From NCBI RefSeq assembly GCF_045038405.1, contig NZ_CP173660.1, positions 1,736,001-1,800,000 on the forward strand: a DNA stretch of 64,000 bases, read 5' to 3'. The translations under genes were made by a program, and so were the position numbers. This stretch comes from Sellimonas caecigallum. Lineage in GTDB: Bacteria; Bacillota; Clostridia; Lachnospirales; Lachnospiraceae. The notes beneath the pieces were generated by a model that saw only the letters and a list, made by a program, of their open reading frames with translations, made no database searches and had not been told where the DNA came from. Shown in pieces: positions 47,939 through 56,871 of the stretch (position 1 is its first letter; each line of letters begins with the position of its first letter).

Positions 47939-49675
47939 ATGACAGAAAATCAGAAAATCGAAAACATCTTCAATCTTGCGCTCGATGCCACAGAAGAAGA
48001 ACGGAAAAAATCAGAAAACCTTGATGTGGGATACTACGAAGAAGAAAATGAATGGGATGTGATCATACTGTATCTGGGATCCTTGGAAAAAATCCGGGAG
48101 TTATCTGAATTTGTCACTCCGCTCCTTGGCAATTTTGCTGTTGTAAGAATCCGGGAATCTATGCTCGAGAGACTTGCAGCATTGGAGGAAGTCATCTATA
48201 TTGAAAAACCGAAACGACTATTTTTTGAAGTGGTAAACGGAAGAAGGGTGTCGTGCATCGATGCGGTGCAGACGCCCCGTTTTCGGCTTACCGGGAAAGG
48301 GGTGCTCATCGCAGTCATTGATTCCGGAATCGAATATGCCAACCGTGATTTTCGAAATCTAGATGGAACGACGAGGATCCGCTTTCTCTGGGATCAGACA
48401 ATAGAAGGAACTCCGCCGCAAGGTTACAAAATCGGGACGGAATATACGAAGGAACAGATTGATGAGGCGCTGAAGAGACCGGAACGCTCGGAAAGACTTG
48501 CTCTCGTGCCAAGCATTGACACATCAGGACATGGGACCGCGGTGGCCGGCATCGCGGCAGGAAACGGCAGCAACAGCCAGGGGCTCTACCGGGGAGTGGC
48601 AACGGACAGTGAACTGATTGTCGTGAAACTTGGAAACCCTGGAAATGTCGGATTCCCAAGAACGACGGAGCTGATGCAGGCAGTGGATTATGTAGTGAGA
48701 AAAGCAGAGGAGCTTGGGATGCCGGTTGCCATAAACTTAAGTTTTGGAAATACATATGGATCTCATGACGGTACCTCCCTTTTAGAGCGATTCCTGGACG
48801 TGGCGGCACAGACAGGGAGAACTGTGATCTGTGTAGGGACTGGAAATGAGGCGGCCGAGTCCGGACATACATCCGGGTACTTAAGAGAAGGGCAGGATGA
48901 GGAAATTTCCCTTGCAGTGCAAGAAAGACAAGGAGCATTCAGTGTTCAGATATGGAGCGATTACACTGATGTATTTGGAGTTGTGCTACAAGCTCCTTCG
49001 GGGGAGCGGTCTGGAATGATCCGGGAAGCTCAAGGGCCGCAGAGATTCCGATTGGGAGATACGGAGATTCTTTTGTATTATGGCGAACCAAGCCCATACA
49101 GTGGACTTCAGGAAGTTTATTTGGAACTTTTGCCGTTTCAGGAATATGTAAACAGTGGAGAATGGCGGATCATTCTCATTCCGGAACAGATTGTTACCGG
49201 GAGGTATGATCTGTGGCTTCCGAGCAGCTATACGCTCAACCAGGGAACCGGATTCCTTTATCCCGCAGAAGGGCGTACCTTCACGATTCCGTCCACATCG
49301 GCCAGGGTATTGTCGGTAGGGGCCATCGATGCAAGGACGATGGCCTATGCTGATTTTTCCGGGAGAGGAAGACAGGCGGCAGACGATAGGGGAAAGCCGG
49401 ATATCGCGGCCCCCGGGGTCAATGTTATTTCGGCAGATCAGGAGTCTGGATATGCCGCTTTTACCGGCACTTCTTTTGCAGCTCCATTTGCATCGGGGGG
49501 CGCGGCGCTTTTGATGGAGTGGGGAATTGTAAATGGGAACGATCCCTATCTATATGGAGAGAAGCTGAAAGCGTACTTAAGGAGAGGGGCTCAGGAACTG
49601 CCCGGATATGAGAGATGGCCCAATGACCAGCTGGGATATGGTGTGCTTTGTATCAGAAATAGTATTCCTGTTTAG
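47939..49675 (+). CDS. S8 family subtilisin-like peptidase (Csp-like)
   Basis: A 578-residue serine protease of the subtilisin family. The triad is complete: Asp in IAVIDSGIEYANRDF near 132, His in DTSGHGTAVAGIAAG near 198 and Ser in GTSFAAPFASGGAALL near 519, with the oxyanion Asn in GTGNEAAESGH. The N-terminal 80 residues look like a prodomain. An insertion of about 130 residues between the oxyanion Asn and the Ser resembles the jelly-roll insert of clostridial Csp proteases. There is no signal peptide, so it acts inside the cell or in the forespore; substrate unknown. Its ATG follows the rubrerythrin stop without any gap, which implies coupling. Confidence 0.92.
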   Translation: MTENQKIENIFNLALDATEEERKKSENLDVGYYEEENEWDVIILYLGSLEKIRELSEFVTPLLGNFAVVRIRESMLERLAALEEVIYIEKPKRLFFEVVNGRRVSCIDAVQTPRFRLTGKGVLIAVIDSGIEYANRDFRNLDGTTRIRFLWDQTIEGTPPQGYKIGTEYTKEQIDEALKRPERSERLALVPSIDTSGHGTAVAGIAAGNGSNSQGLYRGVATDSELIVVKLGNPGNVGFPRTTELMQAVDYVVRKAEELGMPVAINLSFGNTYGSHDGTSLLERFLDVAAQTGRTVICVGTGNEAAESGHTSGYLREGQDEEISLAVQERQGAFSVQIWSDYTDVFGVVLQAPSGERSGMIREAQGPQRFRLGDTEILLYYGEPSPYSGLQEVYLELLPFQEYVNSGEWRIILIPEQIVTGRYDLWLPSSYTLNQGTGFLYPAEGRTFTIPSTSARVLSVGAIDARTMAYADFSGRGRQAADDRGKPDIAAPGVNVISADQESGYAAFTGTSFAAPFASGGAALLMEWGIVNGNDPYLYGEKLKAYLRRGAQELPGYERWPNDQLGYGVLCIRNSIPV

Positions 49676-49864
49676 GCAATATTGATATTTTTATGACATT
49701 TAATTTGTTGAATACTTCTAAAAAAGTGAAAAGAAGAAAAAAAATATGTCGAATTTGACACCTCCTGTTATTTTTTGAAACCTCTACTATATATTTATTT
49801 TATCGATAAAGAACGGGAAAAACAAAAAAAGTCTATAGGGTGTTTTTCAGTAAGGAGGAAGAAA

Positions 49865-50911
49865 ATGACGACAATTTTAACTGGAGTAGGAATGCTGATC
49901 CTTACATTGGCATTGTTCTCATTGTTCAGCATGAAAATGCCAAAAGGTTCACTTGCCATGAGCGGTATGGCAAATGCAGCAGTAGCGACATTTCTGGTGG
50001 AGGCGATCCACAAATATATTTCCGGCGATCTGTTAGGGATCGAATTTCTCCGTCAAGCAGGAGAAAATGCCGGAGGATTCGGAGGAGTAGCGGCAGCTAT
50101 CTCTGTTCCGCTCTGTATGGGAACAAACCCGGTACTTGCAGTATCTGCCGGTGTCGTACTCGGACAGTTCGGTATCCTTCCTGGATTCATTGCCGGATAT
50201 GTAGTTGGGCTGATCGCGCCGATCATCGAAAAGAAACTGCCGGAAGGTGTCAACGTTATTGTGGGAGCGCTGGTTATCGCTCCATTGTCTCTTGCAATCG
50301 CAACACTTACAGATCCGCTTGTCAATATGACGCTTGCAAGGATCGGAGGAACGATCACAGCAGCGGCAGAACAGTCTCCTCTTGTGATGGGATTCCTTCT
50401 CGGAGGTATCATGAAGATGATCTGTACCTCTCCGCTAAGCTCTATGGCTCTTACTGCCATGATCGGTCTGGACGGTCTGGCAATGGGGATCGCAGCGATC
50501 GCGTGTGTGGGAGGATCTTTTACAAATGGTATCGTATTCAAACGTCTGCATCTTGGAGATAAGAGCAATATCATGGCAGTTATGATGGAACCACTTACAC
50601 AGGCACCGATCATCACAGCCAATCCGATTCCGATTTACGGTTCCAACTTCTTTGGAGGAGGACTTGCAGGTGTATCGGCGGCAGTATTCCATATCATCAA
50701 CAATGCACCGGGTACAGCGTCCCCGATTCCGGGGCTTCTGGCACCGTTTGCATTCAATGATCCAAAGAATGTAGTTTTGGCAGTCTTCTTCGCAGCTATC
50801 GGAGGAACACTTGCAGGACTTGTAGGAAGTCAGATTTTCAAGAAGCGTTATGATAAACTGAGAAATGAAAAGCAGGAAAACTCAGTTGAAAAAGCAGCAG
50901 TAGCAGAATAA
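49865..50911 (+). CDS. PTS system IIC component (PTS_EIIC_2 family)
   Basis: A 348-residue polytopic protein of about ten helices, matching the PTS IIC family of PF13303 type: MKMPKGSLAMSGMANAAVATFLVEA at the front in pieces, GTNPVLAVSAGVVLGQFG and GFLLGGIMKMICTSPLSSMA, and a C-terminal TASPIPGLLAPFAFNDPKN. The frame is open to 49775, but ATG 49865 follows GTAAGGAGG and begins at the first helix. No IIA or IIB gene is present, so it depends on partners elsewhere or works without phosphotransfer. The sugar is unknown. It faces a two-component system convergently. Confidence 0.85.
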   Translation: MTTILTGVGMLILTLALFSLFSMKMPKGSLAMSGMANAAVATFLVEAIHKYISGDLLGIEFLRQAGENAGGFGGVAAAISVPLCMGTNPVLAVSAGVVLGQFGILPGFIAGYVVGLIAPIIEKKLPEGVNVIVGALVIAPLSLAIATLTDPLVNMTLARIGGTITAAAEQSPLVMGFLLGGIMKMICTSPLSSMALTAMIGLDGLAMGIAAIACVGGSFTNGIVFKRLHLGDKSNIMAVMMEPLTQAPIITANPIPIYGSNFFGGGLAGVSAAVFHIINNAPGTASPIPGLLAPFAFNDPKNVVLAVFFAAIGGTLAGLVGSQIFKKRYDKLRNEKQENSVEKAAVAE

Positions 50912-50933
50912 AACCCTATAGATAATCAACCAG

Positions 50934-50968
50934 AAAAAGAGCGCGGGATTTTGTCCTGTGCTCTTTTT
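50934..50968. terminator. Bidirectional terminator between the IIC and response-regulator genes
   Basis: AAAAAGAGC (50934-50942) pairs with GCTCTTTTT (50960-50968); the interior GGGA/TCC pairs further. A and T runs on both sides suit both strands. Confidence 0.88.
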
Positions 50969-50979
50969 CTTTTAATGGA

Positions 50980-51831
50980 TCAGATATGTTCGCAGTATGC
51001 AAGGAGAGAATTGAGGAAGGTGCGGATCTTTACGTTTCCATGTTTATCGCTTTTGCCGCGGATGTAGTCCATCTCTTTCCGAACTTGCTCAAAGTTGTAA
51101 AGTGTATTGGAAAACTCTGTAAATACTTCGTTTGAGTAATCCTCGAGTCCCAAATGTGCCAGATTGACCATTCCGGAGAGGGCAGCTCTTCGGATTCGCT
51201 GTTCGATGGATTTTGGATTGTCACTGAAATGGCTGAGAAGCTTCTGCAGAGTCTGCTGCTCCAGTGTTTCGTGATGATCGTGGAGGTATGTGATCAACGT
51301 GATAATATCTCTGCTTCCGATTTCTCCGATGATACCAAGTTTCTGAAGGATGGATGTCAGCCGATTCTGGAAAGTTTCAGACTGAGATGATCCGGACTCA
51401 TCCGGCACTGAATCCCGGAATTCGGTCTCAAAAAGAGACTGGACTTTTCCAAGTGTCCGCTGCATGGAAAGACTCTTGGCTACATTTCGGATGACAGACT
51501 CTGTCTCAACTGCGTTGAGGGGTTTCTGGATGAAAAAGTGGATTCCTGCTTCATAAGCCTTTGCGATCAGTTCTTTGGAGGAAACTTGGGAGAGCATGAT
51601 GAAAGCGCTGTCGGGACATATTTTCCGTGCTTCCTCCACAAATGAAATACCGTCCATCTCCGGCATCAAAAGGTCCACGATGATGATATCCGGCTTGACA
51701 ACGCGGATATCATCCAGGGCGTCGTGTCCGCTTGAAGCAGAACCGCAGCACTCGCCAAGATTCCTTTCTTTGATGAGAATATTCAGTATGGTTCGGACAT
51801 TTCTGTCATCGTCTACAAAAAAGAATTTCAT
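50980..51831 (-). CDS. Response regulator with YcbB (GlnL-like) DNA-binding domain
   Basis: A 283-residue response regulator. The receiver domain has the acidic pocket VDDDR (7-9), phospho-acceptor Asp53 in IIIVDLLMPEMDG and Lys in FFIQKPLN near 105. The C-terminal half (about 150-280) matches the YcbB domain: ILQKLGIIGEIGSRDIITLI, IEQRIRRAALSG, HLGLEDYSNEVFTEF and FEQVRKEMDYI. In Bacillus subtilis the same architecture is GlnL, which with GlnK responds to glutamine and controls glutaminase and transport. It overlaps the kinase gene by ATGA. Confidence 0.9.
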   Translation of the reverse strand: MKFFFVDDDRNVRTILNILIKERNLGECCGSASSGHDALDDIRVVKPDIIIVDLLMPEMDGISFVEEARKICPDSAFIMLSQVSSKELIAKAYEAGIHFFIQKPLNAVETESVIRNVAKSLSMQRTLGKVQSLFETEFRDSVPDESGSSQSETFQNRLTSILQKLGIIGEIGSRDIITLITYLHDHHETLEQQTLQKLLSHFSDNPKSIEQRIRRAALSGMVNLAHLGLEDYSNEVFTEFSNTLYNFEQVRKEMDYIRGKSDKHGNVKIRTFLNSLLAYCEHI

Positions 51832-53108
51832 TTTGATTCCTCCAATGTTGTTTTCTTGAAAGTAATGTGAAAGCTTGTCTTTCCTGGACGGGAAGTGGCC
51901 GTGATCGTACCTCCAAGCTGCTCCACAATGATATTTTTTACAATATTAAGTCCCAGGCCTCTGCTGATTTCTCCGGTCTCATAATTGATTTTTGTAGAAA
52001 ATCCCGCATCAAAAATCATAGGAAGGATGTCCGGCGAAATGCCAGGGCCGTCGTCTGTCACAGTGCAGAGAAGGGATTCGCCTGTCTCTTCGATAGAAAT
52101 ATCAAGTCTGACATGATCTTTTTCGGAAGCCTCGATGGCGTTCATGAAAAGATTGCGGAATACGGAGAGCAGGCAGTAAGGATCCGGCACGCAGAGCGAT
52201 GTGTTCCCGTGGACGTGGAAAGAAACCGTCTTTTTATGTGAAGCCGCAAACTGCCGGATGGGATCTTCCAAGATAGAAAAAAGATCTGAAAAAGGAAGAG
52301 ATTTTGAAGTGGATTCCAGAGAGAGAACATCCGACAAGCCTCTGAGAATCAGATAGTACTCCTTTTTGATCTCATGAATATTGTTTGCCACTACGAGGGC
52401 ATCTTTTGCGGCATCCTTTGTGCCGGAATCCGCACGCAGCCGTTCAAAGAGCTGATAGGCAAGATGCATAGCAGATTCCACCATGCCGGAATTCTTTTTC
52501 ATCCAGATGACTTCCTCCTGAAGACGGGAAGTCAAAAGAGCAAGATTTTGATAGTAATCTTTCTGTTCCCTCCGGATCAGAACAAGGTGGTACTGCCGGA
52601 ATATTGTGATGAATATGAAGATCAGCACTGTTCGAAGCAAGGCTGTGATCAAAATTCCGGATTGCGAAGAGTTGGAAAATGCATTAATATTAAGACGAAG
52701 CATCAATTCCCCGAAATTTGCCAGATAGTCACAGAAAAAAAGCGCCGCAAGATCTTTCCATATTTGGCCGGTTCCACGGAGTTTTTTCAGGTAAAAAGTA
52801 AGAATGATGCCGTAAATAATGTAAAATCCGAGTTCCGGGAGTGATATAAGGAATGCTTGTTCCAGGCCGTTCCCATTCATGCAACTATAGAAGGTACGGG
52901 AGAGCAGGACAAAGATCCCGGATAAAAGAGATACTGGAAACAAAGGAAAATGATCGGAGAGGAGAGAAAAAGCAGCAAGGAAAACAATCCCAAGAGATAC
53001 GCTGAACTCAGGGGAAAAAATATTAATCTGAAATTGTGCTGCTGCTGCCGTGAGCACGCTGTAAAAAAAAGTGTGAATAAAAATATCCAGATGTGTCTGT
53101 GGTTTCAT
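51828..53108 (-). CDS. GHKL sensor histidine kinase (GlnK-like)
   Basis: A 426-residue kinase with six N-terminal membrane helices (about 8-190) and no large extracellular domain. The dimerisation region has the phospho-acceptor His in NIHEIKKEYYLILRGLSD near 250, and the ATPase domain has the N-box NLFMNAIEASEK, VTDDGPGISPD and GRGLGLNIVKNIIVEQLGG. This layout is like the B. subtilis GlnK (YcbA) partner of GlnL. It is transcribed before the response regulator. Candidate targets include the nearby IIC gene or the nitrogen genes at 15-29 kb. TAAAAT near 53130 on the minus strand is a possible -10. Confidence 0.9.
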   Translation of the reverse strand: MKPQTHLDIFIHTFFYSVLTAAAAQFQINIFSPEFSVSLGIVFLAAFSLLSDHFPLFPVSLLSGIFVLLSRTFYSCMNGNGLEQAFLISLPELGFYIIYGIILTFYLKKLRGTGQIWKDLAALFFCDYLANFGELMLRLNINAFSNSSQSGILITALLRTVLIFIFITIFRQYHLVLIRREQKDYYQNLALLTSRLQEEVIWMKKNSGMVESAMHLAYQLFERLRADSGTKDAAKDALVVANNIHEIKKEYYLILRGLSDVLSLESTSKSLPFSDLFSILEDPIRQFAASHKKTVSFHVHGNTSLCVPDPYCLLSVFRNLFMNAIEASEKDHVRLDISIEETGESLLCTVTDDGPGISPDILPMIFDAGFSTKINYETGEISRGLGLNIVKNIIVEQLGGTITATSRPGKTSFHITFKKTTLEESK

Positions 53109-53156
53109 AATCCCTCCTTAATATTTCTATTTTAGCATAAAAAGGAGAAAAATAAC

Positions 53157-53414
53157 ATGCTGAAACGAGAAGATTTATACGGAATGCCATATTATAAAAA
53201 AGCGGCATATCTTGGGAGTGTATCTCCGAATACGAGATTTCGCATCGCTTTGAAAGAAGATAAGCTTGAGGCGGCAGTGTGGAAGGAGCCTTACTGTTAT
53301 GACAAGACGCCGGAAGAGGAAATCGAGAGGAAAGAATTTCCAGCTCAGGAAGAAGGGTTCCATGAAATAACAGACTGGATCAACCAAAAAGCAAAAGAGA
53401 TGGCAAAGTTATAA
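53157..53414 (+). CDS. Small conserved-looking protein of unknown function
   Basis: An 85-residue protein with a good start (AAAAGGAG before ATG 53157). It is hydrophilic, with an N-terminal aromatic stretch (YGMPYYKKAAYLGSVS) and an acidic middle (EEEIERKEFPAQEEG). I do not recognise a family. It lies divergently from the sensor kinase gene, just 48 bases apart, so the two share a promoter region, and upstream of the broken arylsulfotransferase gene. No membrane segment or cysteine motif is present. Confidence 0.65.
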   Translation: MLKREDLYGMPYYKKAAYLGSVSPNTRFRIALKEDKLEAAVWKEPYCYDKTPEEEIERKEFPAQEEGFHEITDWINQKAKEMAKL

Positions 53415-53463
53415 CAGAATCATCAAAAAATCTTCACGTTAAAAACACAAACCCTGCTTATAC

Positions 53464-53492
53464 TTGATAAAACAGTGTATTTATTTTATCAA
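53464..53492. promoter_or_regulatory. Palindrome at the arylsulfotransferase promoter
   Basis: TTGATAAAA (53464-53472), 11 bases, TTTTATCAA (53484-53492), perfect arms. TATACT at 53459-53464 is a likely -10, so the palindrome covers the transcription start and could bind a repressor. Confidence 0.5.
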
Positions 53493-53512
53493 AGAAAGGG
53501 AGGGGGATGTCC

Positions 53513-55115
53513 ATGAAGAAAAAAGTGGGAATTCTGCTGGCAGGCCTCCTGGTAGTGTTGGCAGTGATTGGTGGAAAACAACTGATTATTGACGATTCAC
53601 AGGTAGAGAATACTTCCAGTCTTACAAAAGAGCAGGAGACCAGAAAAGATCCGGGGAATTTATACGGCAGATTACCAGGAAGAGGCATCACAGGAGCTGG
53701 AAAAGGCAAAACAGGAAGATACTTATACATTATCCAATATGCTGGTAAAGGAAAATCCATATGGGACGAACACAATGTCGCTTTATGTGTATTTTGAGAC
53801 GGAAAAACCAGCTAAAGTGTCATATACCGTCCACGTGGACGACCAGGATATAGCTGACTTCCAGGGGCAGTTCTATCAGGATGAAACATATATGACAGAC
53901 CATGAATATCAGGTTATCGGGCTTATACCGGAAGAGACAAACGAAGTGACATTTACAGTAGAATATGAAGACGGGACAAGCGAGACGAAGACTATCAGTC
54001 ACGAGATGGGCGAACTCTGGGGCAAAGAAGACATAAAATTGGATGCCGAAGATAAGGTGGAAAATGCCGGGGAAAAACTTACAGATGGGCTGTATGTGAT
54101 CCTGGGAAATGACAGCTCTGAGCTGGATTTCATGTACTATTATGACAATGACGGGACTTTAAGAGGGGAGATCCCTCTGATCGGATACCGAAGCCATAGA
54201 CTTCTTTTCCAGGATGACCGGATGTATTACAGCATCTCAGAGACGAAGATGGCAGCGGTAAACAGGCTTGGGCAGGTCGAGCAGATTTACGACCTTGGGA
54301 AATATGAGCTCCATCATGATTATGTCTTTGATGATGACGGAAATCTCCTGATTTTGGCAAGTGATTCCACAAAGGAAAGCGTGGAAGATATGATCATAAA
54401 AGTGGACGTCCAGACAGGAGAGGTCACAGAAGTGCTGGATCTTGCAGATTTATTCGGAAGTTACAAGGAGACTTGCGTCAATAATTCAGACGGAGACTTG
54501 GACTGGATGCACATCAATACTCTGCAGTGGCTTGGGGACGGAAGTGTGATCTTAAGCTCCCGCGAGACATCCACAATCCTGAAAATCGATCATCTTTATG
54601 ATACGCCGACACTTTCTTATATGATCGGACAGGAAAGCTTCTGGGAAGGAACGGGATATGAAAGCTATCTTCTTGAGAAAGAAGGAAGCTTCAGCAATAC
54701 AGGAGGACAGCATTCCGTTACGTATGTGGAAGATCCGTCACTTCCGGAGGGACAGTATTACCTTTACCTTTATAATAACAACCTTGGGGTAAGCGAGTCC
54801 CAGCCAGACTATGATTGGAGTGAGATTGAAGAAATTTCTGAAAGTACTAAGGAAGGGACGTCACATTACTATCGGTATTTGGTAGACGAAAAGGAAGGGA
54901 CGTATACCCTTGTAAATTCTTTTGACGTACCGTTTTCCCCATATGTGAGCAGCGCACAGGAAGTTGGGGACAATGTGGTAATGGATTCCGGTATGGCGGG
55001 AGCTTTTGGAGAGTACAGCCAAAATGGAGATCCGATACGGACGTTTACGATGGATAAAGAAAAATTTATTTACCGTGTATATAAATATGATTTCCGAAAT
55101 TTCTATTTTAGTTAA
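53513..55115 (+). pseudogene. Frameshifted aryl-sulfate sulfotransferase
   Basis: The gene codes for an arylsulfotransferase (AssT) family protein, which moves sulfate between phenols outside the membrane. The N end has a signal or anchor helix (KKVGILLAGLLVVLAVIGG). The beta-sandwich ArylsulfotransN region (SLYVYFETEKPAKVSYTV) and the propeller follow, with LHHDYVFDDDGNLLILAS, DWMHINTLQWLGDGSVILSS and GGQHSVTYVED, which hold the catalytic and substrate histidines. Frame is lost near 53653-53656: four Gs where three would join the two frames through IYTADYQEEASQELEKAKQ. The rest is intact to 55115, so the lesion is recent or a sequencing error. Downstream an ATG at 53739 could give only a truncated form. 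Confidence 0.8.
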
Positions 55116-55157
55116 GAAGAAATGATTTTTCCGGGTGTAGAAATATGGTATACTAAA

Positions 55158-55189
55158 ACTGCCCGGCAGAATGTTCCTGTCCGGGCAGT
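55158..55189 (+). terminator. Hairpin after the arylsulfotransferase gene
   Basis: ACTGCCCGG pairs perfectly with CCGGGCAGT (9 bp, 14-base loop). The tail CTTGTATTTA has few Ts, so it may be a weak terminator or a leader hairpin of the next gene, with a TATAAT at 55202-55207 just after it. Confidence 0.45.
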
Positions 55190-55247
55190 ACTTGTATTTA
55201 GTATAATGGCTTGCTTTGCGGGCCTTTTACGGAAAGAGGAAGAGAGT

Positions 55248-55808
55248 ATGACAGAAAAAAGAGGAGTAATCCACGGCAGGTTCCAGTGCCTGCATAACAA
55301 ACATATGGAATACCTGCTTTTGGCGAAAAGCAGATGCCAGACACTGATCATAGGCATCTCTAATCCGGATGTAAGCTATATCCGTCCAAGTGAAAATGAC
55401 AGAGACCGCTCCAAAAAGGAAAATAATCCATTTACGTATTTTGAGCGGTATGAAATGATACGGGACGCCATGCTGGAGTATGGCGTCCCGAGGGAAGAAT
55501 TTGAAATTGTACCTTTCCCTATCAATAAACCGGAATATATATCCCAGTATGCACCCACGGACGCCATGTATTATATGAGCATCTGCGACGCGTGGGGGCA
55601 AGAAAAATACGATACATTGACCGGACTTGGACTTAGGGTGGAGGTGTTGTGGAAACGGAAACCCGAAGAAAAAGGTACGACGGGAACCGAAGTCCGAAAG
55701 CTGATCATGGAAGGAAAGCCGTGGGATCATCTCGTGCCTAAAAGTGTGTATAAGTACATCACAAAGAATCGATTGGATGAGAGGATCATACGCTTATCTA
55801 ACGGATGA
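55248..55808 (+). CDS. Nicotinamide-nucleotide adenylyltransferase-like protein
   Basis: A 186-residue nucleotidyltransferase of the cytidyltransferase-like fold. It has the phosphate loop GVIHGRFQCLHNKHMEYL with the paired His, and the second motif GTTGTEVRKLIMEG in place of ISSTxxR, an arrangement seen in archaeal-type NadM enzymes that make NAD from NMN. The frame is open to 55122, but ATG 55248 with the GAGGAAGAG site starts at the conserved strand. Its 3' end overlaps the convergent carbamate kinase gene by 11 bases. The exact substrate (NMN or another nucleotide) is inferred. Confidence 0.78.
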   Translation: MTEKRGVIHGRFQCLHNKHMEYLLLAKSRCQTLIIGISNPDVSYIRPSENDRDRSKKENNPFTYFERYEMIRDAMLEYGVPREEFEIVPFPINKPEYISQYAPTDAMYYMSICDAWGQEKYDTLTGLGLRVEVLWKRKPEEKGTTGTEVRKLIMEGKPWDHLVPKSVYKYITKNRLDERIIRLSNG

Positions 55809-56727
55809 TCGTCCCGGTTTTTCCTTTCAGGCAATCTGAGAGTGCCTCCTGAGAGGTAATGTATGCGCTGCGTCCCTGACCTTTCTCGATAAAGGAGACG
55901 GAAGCGCGGAATTTTGGAAGCATGTTGTAAATGCCGAAATGTCCTTCTTCCATATACTGCTTTGCCTGTGCCGCTGTGATCTCTCCCAGCTCCTGCTCAT
56001 GATCGGTGCCGCGGTTTAAGCAGACTTTTTCCACACTTGTAAGGATGATGAGGGAATCGGCATTCAGCTCTTCTGCCAGTTTTCCGGCAGTTAGATCTTT
56101 TTCGATAACGGCGCTGGCACCCTTGAGCCGGTGATCCTGGGAAAGAACCGGGATTCCACCGCCGCCGCAGGCGATGACAACCTGATCTGCATCGGCCAGA
56201 GCTCGGATGGCATCGATCTCAACAATCTTAACCGGGTTTGGAGCAGATACAACTCTTCGGAAGCCTTTTCCGGCTTCTTCTACCACATAGTTCCCTTTCT
56301 TACGTTCAATAGCTGCGTCTTCAGCGGACATATAACGGCCGAGCACTTTCGTAGGAGTGTAGAAGGCCTCATCGTAAGGGTCTACGGTTACCTGTGTCAG
56401 GATCGTACTGACAGAACGGTAGATTCCACGATTTAAAAGCTCTTCCCGGATAGCGTTCTGTAGGTCAAATCCGATATAACCCTGTGTCATAGCGGAGCAG
56501 ACACTCATCGGAGCCGGCGTGTAGTCCGGATGATTTTTGGCGAACTCATTCATGGCGGTATGGATCATACCAAGCTGCGGTGCATTACTGTGTGTGATTG
56601 CAACCTGGTATCCTTCCTGTACTAAGTCGGCGATGGATTTGGATGTTTTTCTGACAGCGATCTGCTGTTCTGGAAGTGTTGTTCCGAGGGCACGGTGTCC
56701 TAATGCCACCACAACTTTCTTTTTCAT
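55798..56727 (-). CDS. arcC: Carbamate kinase
   Basis: A 309-residue carbamate kinase that transfers phosphate from carbamoyl phosphate to ADP, usually the last step of arginine or agmatine or purine-derived carbamoyl breakdown. It shows VVVALGHRALG at the front, ITHSNAPQLGMIHTAM (the family N-G-N-x-P-Q-V loop read as H-S-N-A-P-Q), VIACGGGGIPVL and DKDLTAG-like EKDLTAGKLAEELNAD. No arginine deiminase or ornithine transcarbamylase gene lies here. ATG 56727 follows AGAGGTAG; GTG 56733 is an alternative. It has a strong promoter (56785-56813). Confidence 0.93.
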   Translation of the reverse strand: MKKKVVVALGHRALGTTLPEQQIAVRKTSKSIADLVQEGYQVAITHSNAPQLGMIHTAMNEFAKNHPDYTPAPMSVCSAMTQGYIGFDLQNAIREELLNRGIYRSVSTILTQVTVDPYDEAFYTPTKVLGRYMSAEDAAIERKKGNYVVEEAGKGFRRVVSAPNPVKIVEIDAIRALADADQVVIACGGGGIPVLSQDHRLKGASAVIEKDLTAGKLAEELNADSLIILTSVEKVCLNRGTDHEQELGEITAAQAKQYMEEGHFGIYNMLPKFRASVSFIEKGQGRSAYITSQEALSDCLKGKTGTIIR

Positions 56728-56784
56728 AAGCACTACCTCTGTTTCTTAAAAATTTTTGATTTTTTACTGATAAATGATAAAAAA

Positions 56785-56813
56785 ATTATATAATTTTTTA
56801 AGAAAAAATGCAA
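56785..56813 (-). promoter_or_regulatory. Promoter of carbamate kinase
   Basis: On the minus strand TTGCAT (56813-56808), 17 bases, TATAAT (56790-56785). It lies in an A/T-rich region between arcC and the insertion sequence at 56872. Confidence 0.75.
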
Positions 56814-56871
56814 CAGAAAATAACTTGCGCTTTTATGGCGTTTGGAGTATAAAAATAGTAAAGACAAAATG

